A DNA stretch of 64,000 nt from Pseudomonas nitroreducens NBRC 12694 (lineage in GTDB: Bacteria > Pseudomonadota > Gammaproteobacteria > Pseudomonadales > Pseudomonadaceae), in contig NZ_BDAI01000001.1 in NCBI RefSeq assembly GCF_002091755.1, positions 372,001 through 436,000 on the forward strand, in the 5' to 3' direction. Of this stretch, positions 7,988 through 16,115 are shown in pieces. Every line of letters begins with the position of its first letter. Position 1 is the first letter of the stretch. Made by a program: the position numbers and the translations under genes. Below the pieces are notes generated by a model. It searched no databases and was not told where the DNA came from. It worked only from the letters and a program-made list of their open reading frames with translations.

Positions 7988-8587
7988 TCAGTTGCTGATC
8001 GGCCGGCGTCCTGCCAGGGCGTGGGCCAGCGTGCCGCCGTCCACCAGTTCCAGTTCGCCACCCAGCGGCACGCCGTGGGCGATGCGCGACAGCACCAGGT
8101 CACCGCCGCCCAGCAACTGGGCGATGTAGTGGGCGGTCGCCTCGCCTTCCACCGTGGGGTTGGTGGCGAGAATGATCTCGCTGAAACTGCCGGCCTTGAT
8201 TCGCGCCTCAAGCTCAGGAATGCCGATGGCTTCCGGGCCCAGGCCATCCAGCGGCGACAGGTGTCCCTTGAGCACGAAGTAGCGGCCGCGATAACCGGTC
8301 TGCTCGACAGCAAACACGTCCAGCGGCCCTTCCACCACGCACAGCAGGCTGTCATCGCGGCGCGGGTCGGTGCACTGCGGGCAGAACTCGTCTTCCGACA
8401 GCGTACGGCACTGCTTGCAGTGGCCAACGCCTTCCATCGCCTGGGTCAGCGCCTGCGCCAGGCGCAGGCCGCCGCTGCGGTCACGCTCCAGCAGCTGTAG
8501 CGCCATGCGCTGGGCACTCTTCTGCCCCACTCCGGGCAGGGTGCGCAGGGCGTCGATCAGTTGGCGGATCAGCGGCGTGAAGCTCAT
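7988..8587 (-). CDS. recR: recombination mediator protein RecR
   Basis: This 199-residue protein has the full RecR layout: N-terminal helix-hairpin-helix (LRTLPGVGQKSAQRMA), a four-Cys zinc motif (CKQC ... CPQC, about 57-72) and a Toprim domain (LCVVEGPLDVFAVEQTG). RecR acts with RecF and RecO to load RecA on SSB-coated gaps. It follows dnaX and ybaB on the same strand, the conserved dnaX-ybaB-recR order, although a REP pair separates it from ybaB. Confidence 0.97.
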   Translation of the reverse strand: MSFTPLIRQLIDALRTLPGVGQKSAQRMALQLLERDRSGGLRLAQALTQAMEGVGHCKQCRTLSEDEFCPQCTDPRRDDSLLCVVEGPLDVFAVEQTGYRGRYFVLKGHLSPLDGLGPEAIGIPELEARIKAGSFSEIILATNPTVEGEATAHYIAQLLGGGDLVLSRIAHGVPLGGELELVDGGTLAHALAGRRPISN

Positions 8588-8621
8588 GGGACGGTCTCGA
8601 ATTTCCGGAGGTTAGAACGAC

Positions 8622-8700
8622 TGTAGGAGCGAGCCTGCTCGCGAACCCTGCCAGGCCGAAGAGGCCGGAAGAGCGTTCGCGAGCAAGCTCGCTCCTACAG
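8622..8700. repeat. inverted REP pair, copy 1
   Basis: The left arm begins TGTAGGAGCGAGCCTGCTCG and the right arm ends GAGCAAGCTCGCTCCTACAG, with about 30 bases between. The same element appears at 26964, 35251 and 56486. This copy lies between ybaB and recR inside the conserved operon. Such REP pairs are common between Pseudomonas genes. Confidence 0.9.
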
Positions 8701-8714
8701 GGGCAGAGCCTGGA

Positions 8715-9041
8715 TTAGAAAGGCATTTTGAAGCCGGGCGGCAATTGCATGCCAGCGGTCATGCCGGACATCTTCTCCTGGTTGTTCTGCTCGATCTTGC
8801 GCACGGCGTCGTTCACCGCGGCGGCGATCAGGTCCTCGAGGATTTCCTTGTCTTCCTGCATCAGGCTGTCATCCAGGGAGACGCGCTTGACGTCGTGGCG
8901 ACCGGTCATCACCACGCTCACCAGGCCGGCGCCGGATTGACCGGTCACTTCGGCGTTGGCCAGCTCTTCCTGCATCTTCTGCATCTTTTCCTGCATCTGC
9001 TGGGCCTGCTTCATCAGGCCGGCCATGCCACCTTTCATCAT
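8715..9041 (-). CDS. ybaB: YbaB/EbfC family nucleoid-associated protein
   Basis: This 108-residue protein has the YbaB core (MKGGMAGLMKQAQQMQEKMQKMQEEL ... VTGQSGAGLVSVVMTGRHDVKRVSLDD). YbaB dimers bind DNA and affect gene expression and recombination. It sits between dnaX and recR with 37 bases to dnaX, so it is probably co-transcribed. The C-terminus ends in GMQLPPGFKMPF, typical of gammaproteobacterial members. Confidence 0.95.
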   Translation of the reverse strand: MMKGGMAGLMKQAQQMQEKMQKMQEELANAEVTGQSGAGLVSVVMTGRHDVKRVSLDDSLMQEDKEILEDLIAAAVNDAVRKIEQNNQEKMSGMTAGMQLPPGFKMPF

Positions 9042-9078
9042 GTCGAGTTCCTCGATTCGTTCAGTCGTCGACCCAGGC

Positions 9079-11238
9079 TCAAGCCTTGGCCTCCAGGGGT
9101 TCGATAGTACCGTCGCGGACGACCGCGGCGAACTGTTGCTTCATCTGTAGCACATAAGGGTCGGCGGCGATCGACGCCTCGGCCTGGCGCTGGCGCTCGG
9201 CACGTTTGCGCGCGGCGGCCTGGGCCGGGGTTTCCTGCTCGGGCTTCTGCTGGGTCACCTGCAGGGTCAGCGTACGACCGTGGAACTGGTTCAGCGCATC
9301 GTTCAGGCGACGCTGCTGGGTCGCGTTGAACAGCGCGCTCTGGCCCGGATCCAGGTGCAGGTGCCAGGTATCGCCCTCGACGGCGACCAGCGTGCAGTTG
9401 GCGCCGATGCTGGCCGTCAGGCCGGCCAGGCCCAGGCGCGGGAACAGGTCCAGCCACTCGGCAGCCAGGCCGGTTGCCGGCATGGCGGCGGGCTCGGGTT
9501 CGGGCTCGGCCTGCTCCTGCGGCGCCTCGTTCTCGAGGTAGCCGTAGGACTCCATGTCGACTTCGTAGTAGTCCTCGGCGGGCGGCGGCTCGTCATCGCG
9601 GTCGTCGTCCTCGGCCGGAACTTCGGCGATTATCGGGGCCGGCTCTTCGACCTTGGGCGCAGGCGCTTCCACCGGTGCCGGCGTGGCAACTGCAACTGCA
9701 GGTGCAGGTGCAGGTGCAGGTGCAGGTGCAGGTGCAGCAGTCTCGACTGGCGCTGGAGCCGCGGCAACCGGTGCGGCAGGTTCGTCCCACGGCAGATCGA
9801 TCGGCGCCTCGGCGACGGCTTGTTCCGGCTCGGCAGCCGGCGCCGTCGGCTCGAGTTGCACGGCGGCTTCCGGCTCCACCGGAGCCGGCTCAGGCACAGG
9901 TTGGACAACCGGAGTCGGCGCAACGGCTGGTTCGGCTTGCGCAGCCGGAGCCGGAGCCGGAGCCGGCTGAGGCGCGGCAACAGCAGGCACAACCGCAGCA
10001 ACCGGCACTACCGGTGCAGGCGCAACAGCCGGAGCAGCAATGGATGCAACCGGCGCCACAACGGCGGCGCCGGCCACTGGGTTCTGGTTGGAATCAGCCG
10101 TGGCCTTGCTGATCCCCAGGTCCTTTAGTGGTGACCTCGGTGCGCCGTCGGCATCCGCCGGGCGGAACGCCAGCATGCGCAACAGGACCATCTCGAAGCC
10201 GCCGCGGGGATCGGGCGCCAGCGGCAGGTCGCGACGGCCGATCAGGCCCATCTGGTAGTAGAACTGCACGTCCTCGGCTGGCAAGGCCTGGGCCAGCGCC
10301 AGCACACGGTCGCGGTCGCCCTGGCCGTTGTCCACTGCCTCGGGCAGCGCCTGGGCAATGGCCACGCGGTGCAACACGTTGAGTATCTCGGCCAGCACGC
10401 CGCCCCAGTCCGGGCCCTGCTCGGCCAAGTGGCGTACCGCCTCCAGCAGCGCGCGGGCATCGCCTTCCAGCAGCGCATGAAGCACGCCGTAGACTTGCCC
10501 GTGATCCAGGGTGCCGAGCATGGCACGCACATCGGCGGCCAGCACCTTGCCTTCACCGAAGGCGATGGCCTGGTCGGTGAGGCTCATGGCGTCACGCATG
10601 GAGCCGTCGGCAGCGCGGCCGAGCAGCCATAGCGCATCGTCCTCGAACGGCACGTTCTCGGCGCCCAGCACGTGGGTCAGGTGTTCCACCACGCGCTCCG
10701 GCGGCATGTTCTTCAGGGAGAACTGCAAGCAGCGCGAGAGGATGGTGACCGGCAGCTTCTGCGGGTCGGTGGTGGCGAGCAGGAACTTCACATGGGGCGG
10801 CGGCTCCTCCAGGGTCTTCAACAGGGCGTTGAAGCTGTGGCTGGAGAGCATGTGCACTTCGTCGATCAGGTAGACCTTGTAGCGGCCGCGGCTCGGCGAG
10901 TACTGCACGTTGTCGAGCAGCTCGCGGGTATCCTCGACCTTGGTGCGGCTGGCGGCGTCGACTTCGATCAGGTCGACGAAACGGCCCTCATCGATCTCGC
11001 GGCACACCGAGCACTGTCCGCACGGAGTGGAGCTGACGCCGGTCTCGCAGTTCAGGCACTTGGCCAGGATGCGCGCGATGGTGGTCTTGCCCACGCCGCG
11101 GGTCCCGGTGAACAGGTAGGCGTGGTGCAGGCGCTGATTGTCCAGCGCGTTGATCAGGGCCTTGAGCACATGGGTCTGGCCGACCATTTCGCGGAACGAG
11201 CGCGGACGCCATTTGCGGGCAAGAACCTGATAACTCAT
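9079..11238 (-). CDS. dnaX: DNA polymerase III subunit tau/gamma
   Basis: This 719-residue clamp-loader ATPase has Walker A GTRGVGKT (45-52), zinc cysteines C64, C73, C76 and C79, Walker B VYLIDEVHML, sensor 1 LLATTD and the SRC arginine-finger motif. A long Ala/Pro-rich linker (about 375-560) precedes the C-terminal tau region that contacts polymerase alpha and DnaB. The linker contains an in-frame GGTGCA hexamer array. I did not identify a convincing slippery site for gamma production, so frameshifting is not claimed. It is the first gene of dnaX-ybaB-recR. Confidence 0.97.
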   Translation of the reverse strand: MSYQVLARKWRPRSFREMVGQTHVLKALINALDNQRLHHAYLFTGTRGVGKTTIARILAKCLNCETGVSSTPCGQCSVCREIDEGRFVDLIEVDAASRTKVEDTRELLDNVQYSPSRGRYKVYLIDEVHMLSSHSFNALLKTLEEPPPHVKFLLATTDPQKLPVTILSRCLQFSLKNMPPERVVEHLTHVLGAENVPFEDDALWLLGRAADGSMRDAMSLTDQAIAFGEGKVLAADVRAMLGTLDHGQVYGVLHALLEGDARALLEAVRHLAEQGPDWGGVLAEILNVLHRVAIAQALPEAVDNGQGDRDRVLALAQALPAEDVQFYYQMGLIGRRDLPLAPDPRGGFEMVLLRMLAFRPADADGAPRSPLKDLGISKATADSNQNPVAGAAVVAPVASIAAPAVAPAPVVPVAAVVPAVAAPQPAPAPAPAAQAEPAVAPTPVVQPVPEPAPVEPEAAVQLEPTAPAAEPEQAVAEAPIDLPWDEPAAPVAAAPAPVETAAPAPAPAPAPAPAVAVATPAPVEAPAPKVEEPAPIIAEVPAEDDDRDDEPPPAEDYYEVDMESYGYLENEAPQEQAEPEPEPAAMPATGLAAEWLDLFPRLGLAGLTASIGANCTLVAVEGDTWHLHLDPGQSALFNATQQRRLNDALNQFHGRTLTLQVTQQKPEQETPAQAAARKRAERQRQAEASIAADPYVLQMKQQFAAVVRDGTIEPLEAKA
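9701..9736. repeat. hexanucleotide tandem repeat GGTGCA x6 inside dnaX
   Basis: Six perfect tandem copies of GGTGCA occur on the plus strand, encoding Ala-Pro dipeptides on the dnaX strand. They lie in the tau linker. Copy-number change would not alter the reading frame. Confidence 0.9.
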
Positions 11239-11390
11239 TGAAATCCATCGCGACAGGTGAGCAGAAGTGCGCTAATCCTAGCGAAGCGGACCGTAAATTG
11301 CACTCGATGTCCGCACCGGACGTTGTCGCATCTTGGCAAGGGCCGGGCTACACGGCATTGTGTCGTCGTTCTGCCATCAACGGAGCCTTG

Positions 11391-12113
11391 ATGCGCTTCC
11401 TCGCCACCGCCCTGCTGCTGACCGCCACCCTCGCCCAGGCCGACGACCGTCCCCTGCGCTTCTCGGTGGTCGACAGCTGGGCGATGCCGCTGGCGCAGAT
11501 CGAAAATGGCGAACTGACCGGCGGCATCCTGTTCGAGCTGTTCAACGAGACGGCCCGCGAGCTTGGACGGACACCGGCGTTCCACATCGTGCCCCGCGCC
11601 CGCATCGAACAGGCGCTGCTCACTCACTCCGTGGACGTGCGCTGCTACGTCTCGCGCACCTGGATCGAGCACGAGTTCAAGGACTACCGCTGGACTGCAC
11701 CACTGATGTTGCAGCGCGACCTGCTGGTGGTCCGCGACGCCCCTGCGGAAAACCTCGAAACCCTCCCCAGCCAGTCCATCGGCACGGTGCTGGGCTACCA
11801 CTACCCCCGCCTGCAGCCGCTTTTGGACAGCCACTGGCTGATCCGCGACGACGCGCGCAACCAGGAGCTGGTGCTGAAGAAGCTGCGCATCGGACGCTAT
11901 CAATATGCGATCAGCAGCGAGTTCGCGCTGAACTGGTTCAACCGTGATCTGCCCGAGGCGGAGCGCCTGAGAACCGCCAGCGTGATCGAGGAGACCCCGC
12001 TGTCGTGCATGGTGCTGGACGCGCCCGAAGTCCGCGCCGAAGAGGTGCTCTCGGTGCTGGCGAAGATCAAGGCGTCGGGGAAGATCGAGCAGATCCTGGA
12101 TCACTACCGCTGA
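11391..12113 (+). CDS. periplasmic substrate-binding-like protein
   Basis: This 240-residue protein has a signal peptide (MRFLATALLLTATLAQA, cleavage before DDRPLRF) and a solute-binding protein family 3 fold (LRFSVVDSWAMPL ... GGILFELFNETARELGR ... IGTVLGYHYPRLQPLL). It has no ABC permease or ATPase neighbours, so it may serve a sensor or be an orphan binding protein. CGGAG lies 8 bases before the ATG at 11391; an upstream in-frame start would spoil the signal peptide. It is divergent from dnaX and convergent with the 4.5S RNA gene. The PAO1 homologue at this position is PA1531 (from memory). Confidence 0.75.
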   Translation: MRFLATALLLTATLAQADDRPLRFSVVDSWAMPLAQIENGELTGGILFELFNETARELGRTPAFHIVPRARIEQALLTHSVDVRCYVSRTWIEHEFKDYRWTAPLMLQRDLLVVRDAPAENLETLPSQSIGTVLGYHYPRLQPLLDSHWLIRDDARNQELVLKKLRIGRYQYAISSEFALNWFNRDLPEAERLRTASVIEETPLSCMVLDAPEVRAEEVLSVLAKIKASGKIEQILDHYR

Positions 12114-12169
12114 GACGGGTAGCGCTCGACAGGCCGCGAGGCGGGCCATTTTCCAGGCTCCGAAATGGA

Positions 12170-12279
12170 GGCGGCCCCGCCAGCCACACCCCGGCACACA
12201 ATGTCCCCGCCTTGGCTGCTTCCTTCCGGACCTGACCAGGTAAGCGAGTAATCGTTGCGGGGGGACCGACAGGGCCACC
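12170..12279 (-). ncRNA. ffs: signal recognition particle 4.5S RNA
   Basis: The minus strand contains the SRP domain IV hallmark GGTCAGGTCCGGAAGGAAGC followed by AGCCAAGG, flanked by arms that align along their length with E. coli 4.5S RNA (CCCGCAACG on the 5' side, GTGTGCCGGG on the 3' side). The ends pair as GGUGGCCC with GGGCCGCC, giving a 110-nt hairpin. It binds Ffh and is needed for co-translational membrane targeting. The exact termini are inferred from the closing stem. The location near dnaX agrees with PAO1. Confidence 0.95.
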
Positions 12280-12313
12280 ATCGCGAGAGCTCGCCAGTCC
12301 GGCGAGCCGCGCC

Positions 12314-12341
12314 ATTGTAGCGGCTTGAGCGCAAGTTACAA
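12314..12341 (-). promoter_or_regulatory. probable ffs promoter
   Basis: Reading the minus strand, TTGTAA (12341-12336) and TACAAT (12319-12314) are spaced by 16 bases, a good sigma-70 match. It lies about 35 bases before the mature 4.5S end, so a short 5' leader would be trimmed. Confidence 0.55.
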
Positions 12342-12490
12342 GCACTTCAAGCACTTACGTTCTTTCCTTTGATCCACATCGCAGCCCGGGGAGCTTTTCC
12401 GCCAGGCCACTCAAGCTTCCTCGCCACAGGCCGAAGCAATGGATGAGTCCGCCCGCTCGAGGCGTCCCCGTCCATGCAAGGAGTGTTCAA

Positions 12491-12850
12491 ATGCGATTGA
12501 TCGTGAACTCTACCGCGCTACTTGCCATTGCCCTCTGCGGCTCGCTGCAGGCAGCCAGCAGCGGCACCATCACCTTTCGCGGCGCCGTCGTCGAGCCTAC
12601 CTGCCAGATCGGCGTGAGCGACATCACCGGCTCCAGCGGCCGGGTGACGGCCAGCCAGTGCAAACAGTCGGTGGACCTGTACCTGAACGAGCCCCGCGGC
12701 AATCAGCTAGCGGTGCATTACCGACTCACCGACAGCCAGGGTCGCACAGTGGAAAAACTCAGCACACCGAACGGCAACGTCGCGGGGATGATTCGCGCCA
12801 AGGACCCAGCAGGCACGCGTCACCTCGTGCTGGTAGCCGAGTACCTGTAA
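12491..12850 (+). CDS. small type 1 pilin-like (fimbrial subunit) secreted protein
   Basis: This 119-residue protein has a signal peptide ending near LQAASSG. It then shows the fimbrial-subunit pattern GTITFRGAVVEPTCQI, a second Cys in TASQCKQ that could form the usual pilin disulfide, and a C-terminus of alternating hydrophobics ending in Tyr-Leu (LVLVAEYL), like a pilin donor strand. It is shorter than typical chaperone-usher pilins (about 160-180) and has no chaperone or usher nearby. ATG 12491 is chosen for the signal peptide; GGAGTG lies 9 bases upstream. Function unknown. Confidence 0.65.
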   Translation: MRLIVNSTALLAIALCGSLQAASSGTITFRGAVVEPTCQIGVSDITGSSGRVTASQCKQSVDLYLNEPRGNQLAVHYRLTDSQGRTVEKLSTPNGNVAGMIRAKDPAGTRHLVLVAEYL

Positions 12851-12856
12851 CCGGTC

Positions 12857-13234
12857 TCACTGCGCCTGCAGCAGGCCCTCGGGCCGGGGCTGGGTAGAGA
12901 CTTCCAGGTTCGGCCCGATGAACAGGTCCATCTTGCTGTAGCCCGGACGGGTGCTGAAGGTGGAGTAGCGCTCCGCGCCCTGGTGGAACTGGAAGGCCAC
13001 GCGATATTCCCCGGAACGCCACAGGCGCAGCGGGAAGGTTCGCGCCTCACCAGGCTTGATCTCGCCCGCGAGGGTTTCCTCGCCGTTTTCCTTGTAGCTG
13101 TAGCTGACCGCCGGACCACCCTGCGCCTCGTAATGCAGGACGATCTGCGGGCGCTCGGTCCAGGCCACGTAAGCCCCGAACAACAGCACCAGTGCCCCTA
13201 CGCCGAGCAGGCGCTGCTTTCTTGCCTTGTCCAT
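12857..13234 (-). CDS. hypothetical membrane-anchored protein
   Basis: This 125-residue protein has a basic N-terminus (MDKARKQR), one membrane helix (LLGVGALVLLFGAYVAW, about 9-25) and an outside domain rich in beta strands. I recognise no family. The ATG at 13234 is preceded by GGAG at 6 bases; a TTG further upstream is less likely. It converges on the pilin-like gene with 6 bases between stops and lies downstream of the HU-like gene. Confidence 0.65.
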   Translation of the reverse strand: MDKARKQRLLGVGALVLLFGAYVAWTERPQIVLHYEAQGGPAVSYSYKENGEETLAGEIKPGEARTFPLRLWRSGEYRVAFQFHQGAERYSTFSTRPGYSKMDLFIGPNLEVSTQPRPEGLLQAQ

Positions 13235-13308
13235 CTCGCTCTCCGTCAACCAATGGAATGGCCCGCCCCGTCCTGCATCGCAACGCAGAGGCCGAACGGG
13301 CCTGCCGA

Positions 13309-13587
13309 TCAGTTCAGGCTGTCGACCAGAGCCTTGGCGGGCACCAGACGCACGGCCTTCTTCGCGGCGATCTCGATGGTCTTGCCGGTCTGCGGATTGC
13401 GGCCGGTACGGGCGGCGCGCTCGCTGACCTTGAGCTTGCCGATACCCGGCAGGGTCAGCTCACCGTCGTTCTCCAGGGCGTCCTGGGCGATCTGCGCCAG
13501 TTGCTCGAACACGCCGCGCACGGCGGCCTGGGTCAGGTCGAGGGATTCGGCAATATCGCGAACCAGTTGGTCCTTGGTCATGGGCAT
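13309..13587 (-). CDS. HU family DNA-binding protein
   Basis: This 92-residue protein has the HU/IHF fold and signature: LTLPGIGKLKVSERAARTGRNPQTGKTIEIAAKKAVRLVPAKAL, with the minor-groove arm RNPQTG. HU-like proteins bend and compact DNA. AAGGAG sits 7 bases before the ATG at 13587. It lies 53 bases downstream of ligA on the same strand and may be co-transcribed. The sequence looks divergent from the main hupB product, so it is probably a secondary HU paralogue. Confidence 0.9.
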   Translation of the reverse strand: MPMTKDQLVRDIAESLDLTQAAVRGVFEQLAQIAQDALENDGELTLPGIGKLKVSERAARTGRNPQTGKTIEIAAKKAVRLVPAKALVDSLN

Positions 13588-13640
13588 GGAATGACTCCTT
13601 GATGCGTTGATCTTGATTCTTTGATTGGAAGGAAGGCGTG

Positions 13641-16028
13641 TCAGGCGCCGATGCCGTGGTTGGCCAGCAGCTTGATCAGCTGCTCTTCGTCCATTACGGC
13701 GACGCCAAGTTCCTGGGCCTTGGCCAACTTTGAACCTGCTCCCGGCCCGGCAACGACACAATGGGTCTTGGCGGAGACGGAGCCGGCCACCTTAGCGCCC
13801 AGGCTTTCCAGCTTTTCCTTGGCGACGTCGCGGCTCATGGCCTCCAGCGTGCCGGTGAGCACCCAGGTCTGGCCCGCCAGCGGCAGGCCTTCGACGACCT
13901 TGCGCTCGCTGCGCCAGTGCATGCCGAACTCCGCCAGCTGTGCCTCGACGGCCTTGGCACGCTCGACGCGGGCGGCATCGGCGAAGTACTCGCGCACCGA
14001 CTGCCTGGCCTTCTCGTTCACTCCTTTCAGGGTGCTGAGGTCCAGCCAGTCCTGGCTGAGGGCAACCAGTGCGTCGAGGCTGCCGGTGCGGTCCGCGAGC
14101 TTCTCGGCGCCAGTGGCGGCGATGAAGGGAATGTTCAGCTTGTCGATGAAGCCTGCCAGGGTGGCGACGGCGGCGAACTCGGCCGACACCTCGCCCTCGT
14201 CCTGCAGCTCGACGCCACGCTCCAGCAGTTGCTGGATCACGCTGCGGTTGTGCTCGTCATCGAAGAAATTGTGGATCTCATAGGCCACTTCACCGCCCAC
14301 ATCGGGTAGGTAGGTCAGCACCTCCGGCAGCGCCTTCTGGATGCGCGCCAGCGAGCCCAGGGAGCGTGCCAGCAGCTTGGCCGTCTCCTCGCCCACGTCC
14401 GGGATACCCAGGGCGAAGACGAAGCGTGCCAGCGCCGGCTTGCGGCTGTCGGCAATGGCAGCGAGCAGATTGCGCGTGGAGACTTCAGCGAAACCCTCCA
14501 GCTCGATGACCTGCTCGAAGGTCAGGGTGTAGAGATCGGCCGGCGACTTCACCAGGCCCTTGTCCACCAGTTGCTCGACGATCTTGTCGCCGAGGCCGTC
14601 GATATCCATGGCGCGGCGAGAAACGAAGTGGATGATCGCCTGCTTGAGTTGCGCCTGGCAGAACAGTCGTCCGACGCAACGGTAGATGGCCCCCTCGCTG
14701 ACCGACTCCTTGCCCTTGCTGCGCTTCACCAGCTGAGTACGTTCGACCTGCGAGCCGCATACCGGGCACTGGGTGGGGATTGCGACCGGGCGCGCGTCTG
14801 CCGGGCGGCGCTCGGTGACCACCTGCATGACCTGCGGAATCACGTCGCCGGCCCGGCGGATGATCACGGTGTCGCCAATCATCAGGCCCAGGCGCGCGAC
14901 CTCGTCCATGTTGTGCAGCGTGGCATTGGAAACAGTTACTCCGGCCACCTGGACCGGCTTCAGGCGCGCCACGGGCGTCACTGCGCCGGTGCGGCCGACC
15001 TGGAATTCCACGTCCAAGAGTTCGGTGAGCTCCTCCCGCGCCGGGAACTTGTGGGCGATGGCCCAGCGCGGCTCGCGGGCACGGAAGCCCAGCTCGCGCT
15101 GGAAATCGGTGCGATTGACCTTGAACACCACGCCGTCGATTTCGTAGGCGAGACTGTCGCGGCGCGTCCCGATATCTTCGTAATAGGCGCGGCAACCCTC
15201 CACCCCCTTGGCCAGCTTCAGCTCGCGGCTGATCGGGATACCCCAGCCCTTCAAGGCCTCAAGGATCTCCACCTGGGTGCCCGGCAGCGTGCCGCCCTCG
15301 ACCCGGCCAAAGCCGTAGCAGCAGAATTCCAGCGGGCGGCTGGCGGTGATCTTCGAATCCAGCTGGCGCAGGCTACCGGCGGCAGCATTGCGCGGGTTGG
15401 CGAAGGTCTTGCCGCCGGCTTCCATCTGCCGCTCGTTGAGCGCCTCGAAGCCTGCCTTGGACATGAACACTTCACCACGCACTTCCAGTATCGCCGGCCA
15501 GCCCTCGCCCTTCAGGCGCAGCGGCACGTTGCGGATGGTGCGCACGTTGACGCTGATGTCTTCGCCGGTGGTGCCGTCGCCACGGGTGGCACCGCGGGTC
15601 AGCACGCCATTTTCGTACAGCAGGCTGACCGCCAGGCCATCGAGCTTGGGCTCGCAGCTGTATTCCACCTCGGCTCCGCCGCCGAACAGATCGGAGGAAG
15701 GCAGCTGATCGGCCAGGCCCTCGCGCACACGGCGATCGAAATCGATGAGATCCTGCTCCTCGAAGGCGTTGCCCAGGCTCAGCATCGGCACTTCATGGCG
15801 TACTTCGCCGAAAGCCGAAGCGGCCGCGCCGCCGACGCGCTGGGTTGGCGACTCGGGAGTAATCAGTTGGGGATGATCGGCTTCCAGCGCCTTCAGTTCG
15901 CGGAACAGGCGGTCGTACTCGGCGTCCGGCACGCTAGGCTCGTCGAGCACGTAATAGCGGTAGTTATGGTCGTCGAGTTCGCTGCGCAGCTGGGCGATGC
16001 GTTCGGCAGCGGTCTGGGAATCGGTCAT
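13641..16028 (-). CDS. ligA: NAD-dependent DNA ligase LigA
   Basis: This 795-residue ligase joins nicks using NAD. Its domains run: Ia NAD-binding (HNYRYYVLDEPSVPDAEYD), the adenylation domain with the active-site Lys128 in EPKLDGLA, an OB fold, a four-Cys zinc finger (CPVCG ... YRCVGRLFC), helix-hairpin-helix repeats and a C-terminal BRCT domain (LAGQTWVLTGTLEAM). It is longer than the E. coli enzyme (671) because of insertions, matching Pseudomonas LigA. The ATG at 16028 fits the conserved MTDSQTAAERIAQLR start. It lies downstream of zipA on the same strand. Confidence 0.97.
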   Translation of the reverse strand: MTDSQTAAERIAQLRSELDDHNYRYYVLDEPSVPDAEYDRLFRELKALEADHPQLITPESPTQRVGGAAASAFGEVRHEVPMLSLGNAFEEQDLIDFDRRVREGLADQLPSSDLFGGGAEVEYSCEPKLDGLAVSLLYENGVLTRGATRGDGTTGEDISVNVRTIRNVPLRLKGEGWPAILEVRGEVFMSKAGFEALNERQMEAGGKTFANPRNAAAGSLRQLDSKITASRPLEFCCYGFGRVEGGTLPGTQVEILEALKGWGIPISRELKLAKGVEGCRAYYEDIGTRRDSLAYEIDGVVFKVNRTDFQRELGFRAREPRWAIAHKFPAREELTELLDVEFQVGRTGAVTPVARLKPVQVAGVTVSNATLHNMDEVARLGLMIGDTVIIRRAGDVIPQVMQVVTERRPADARPVAIPTQCPVCGSQVERTQLVKRSKGKESVSEGAIYRCVGRLFCQAQLKQAIIHFVSRRAMDIDGLGDKIVEQLVDKGLVKSPADLYTLTFEQVIELEGFAEVSTRNLLAAIADSRKPALARFVFALGIPDVGEETAKLLARSLGSLARIQKALPEVLTYLPDVGGEVAYEIHNFFDDEHNRSVIQQLLERGVELQDEGEVSAEFAAVATLAGFIDKLNIPFIAATGAEKLADRTGSLDALVALSQDWLDLSTLKGVNEKARQSVREYFADAARVERAKAVEAQLAEFGMHWRSERKVVEGLPLAGQTWVLTGTLEAMSRDVAKEKLESLGAKVAGSVSAKTHCVVAGPGAGSKLAKAQELGVAVMDEEQLIKLLANHGIGA

Positions 16029-16069
16029 GCGGGAATCTCGGCGGCTTTTTCTGCTTGAGGTAGAAATGC

Positions 16070-16096
16070 GAAGCCCCAAGGGTCGCTTGGGGCTTC
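16070..16096 (-). terminator. hairpin between zipA and ligA
   Basis: An 11-bp perfect stem GAAGCCCCAAG / CTTGGGGCTTC with a 5-base loop lies 19 bases after the zipA stop. The T-rich tail is weak, so partial termination or RNA stabilisation is possible. Confidence 0.55.
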
Positions 16097-16115
16097 TGTG
16101 CAGCGTGCTGAAAGC

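Noticed and set aside
9079..11238. Programmed frameshift in dnaX to make gamma
   Set aside because: No A-rich slippery heptamer with a following hairpin was found in the expected region, so it is not claimed.
11235..12281. Minus-strand ORF of 348 codons across the binding-protein gene and the 4.5S RNA
   Set aside because: It runs through ffs and is opposite a well-formed secreted protein with a signal peptide.
12443..12490. Longer start for the pilin-like gene at 12443
   Set aside because: It would place a Pro/Arg-rich head before a good signal peptide, and the ribosome site favours 12491.
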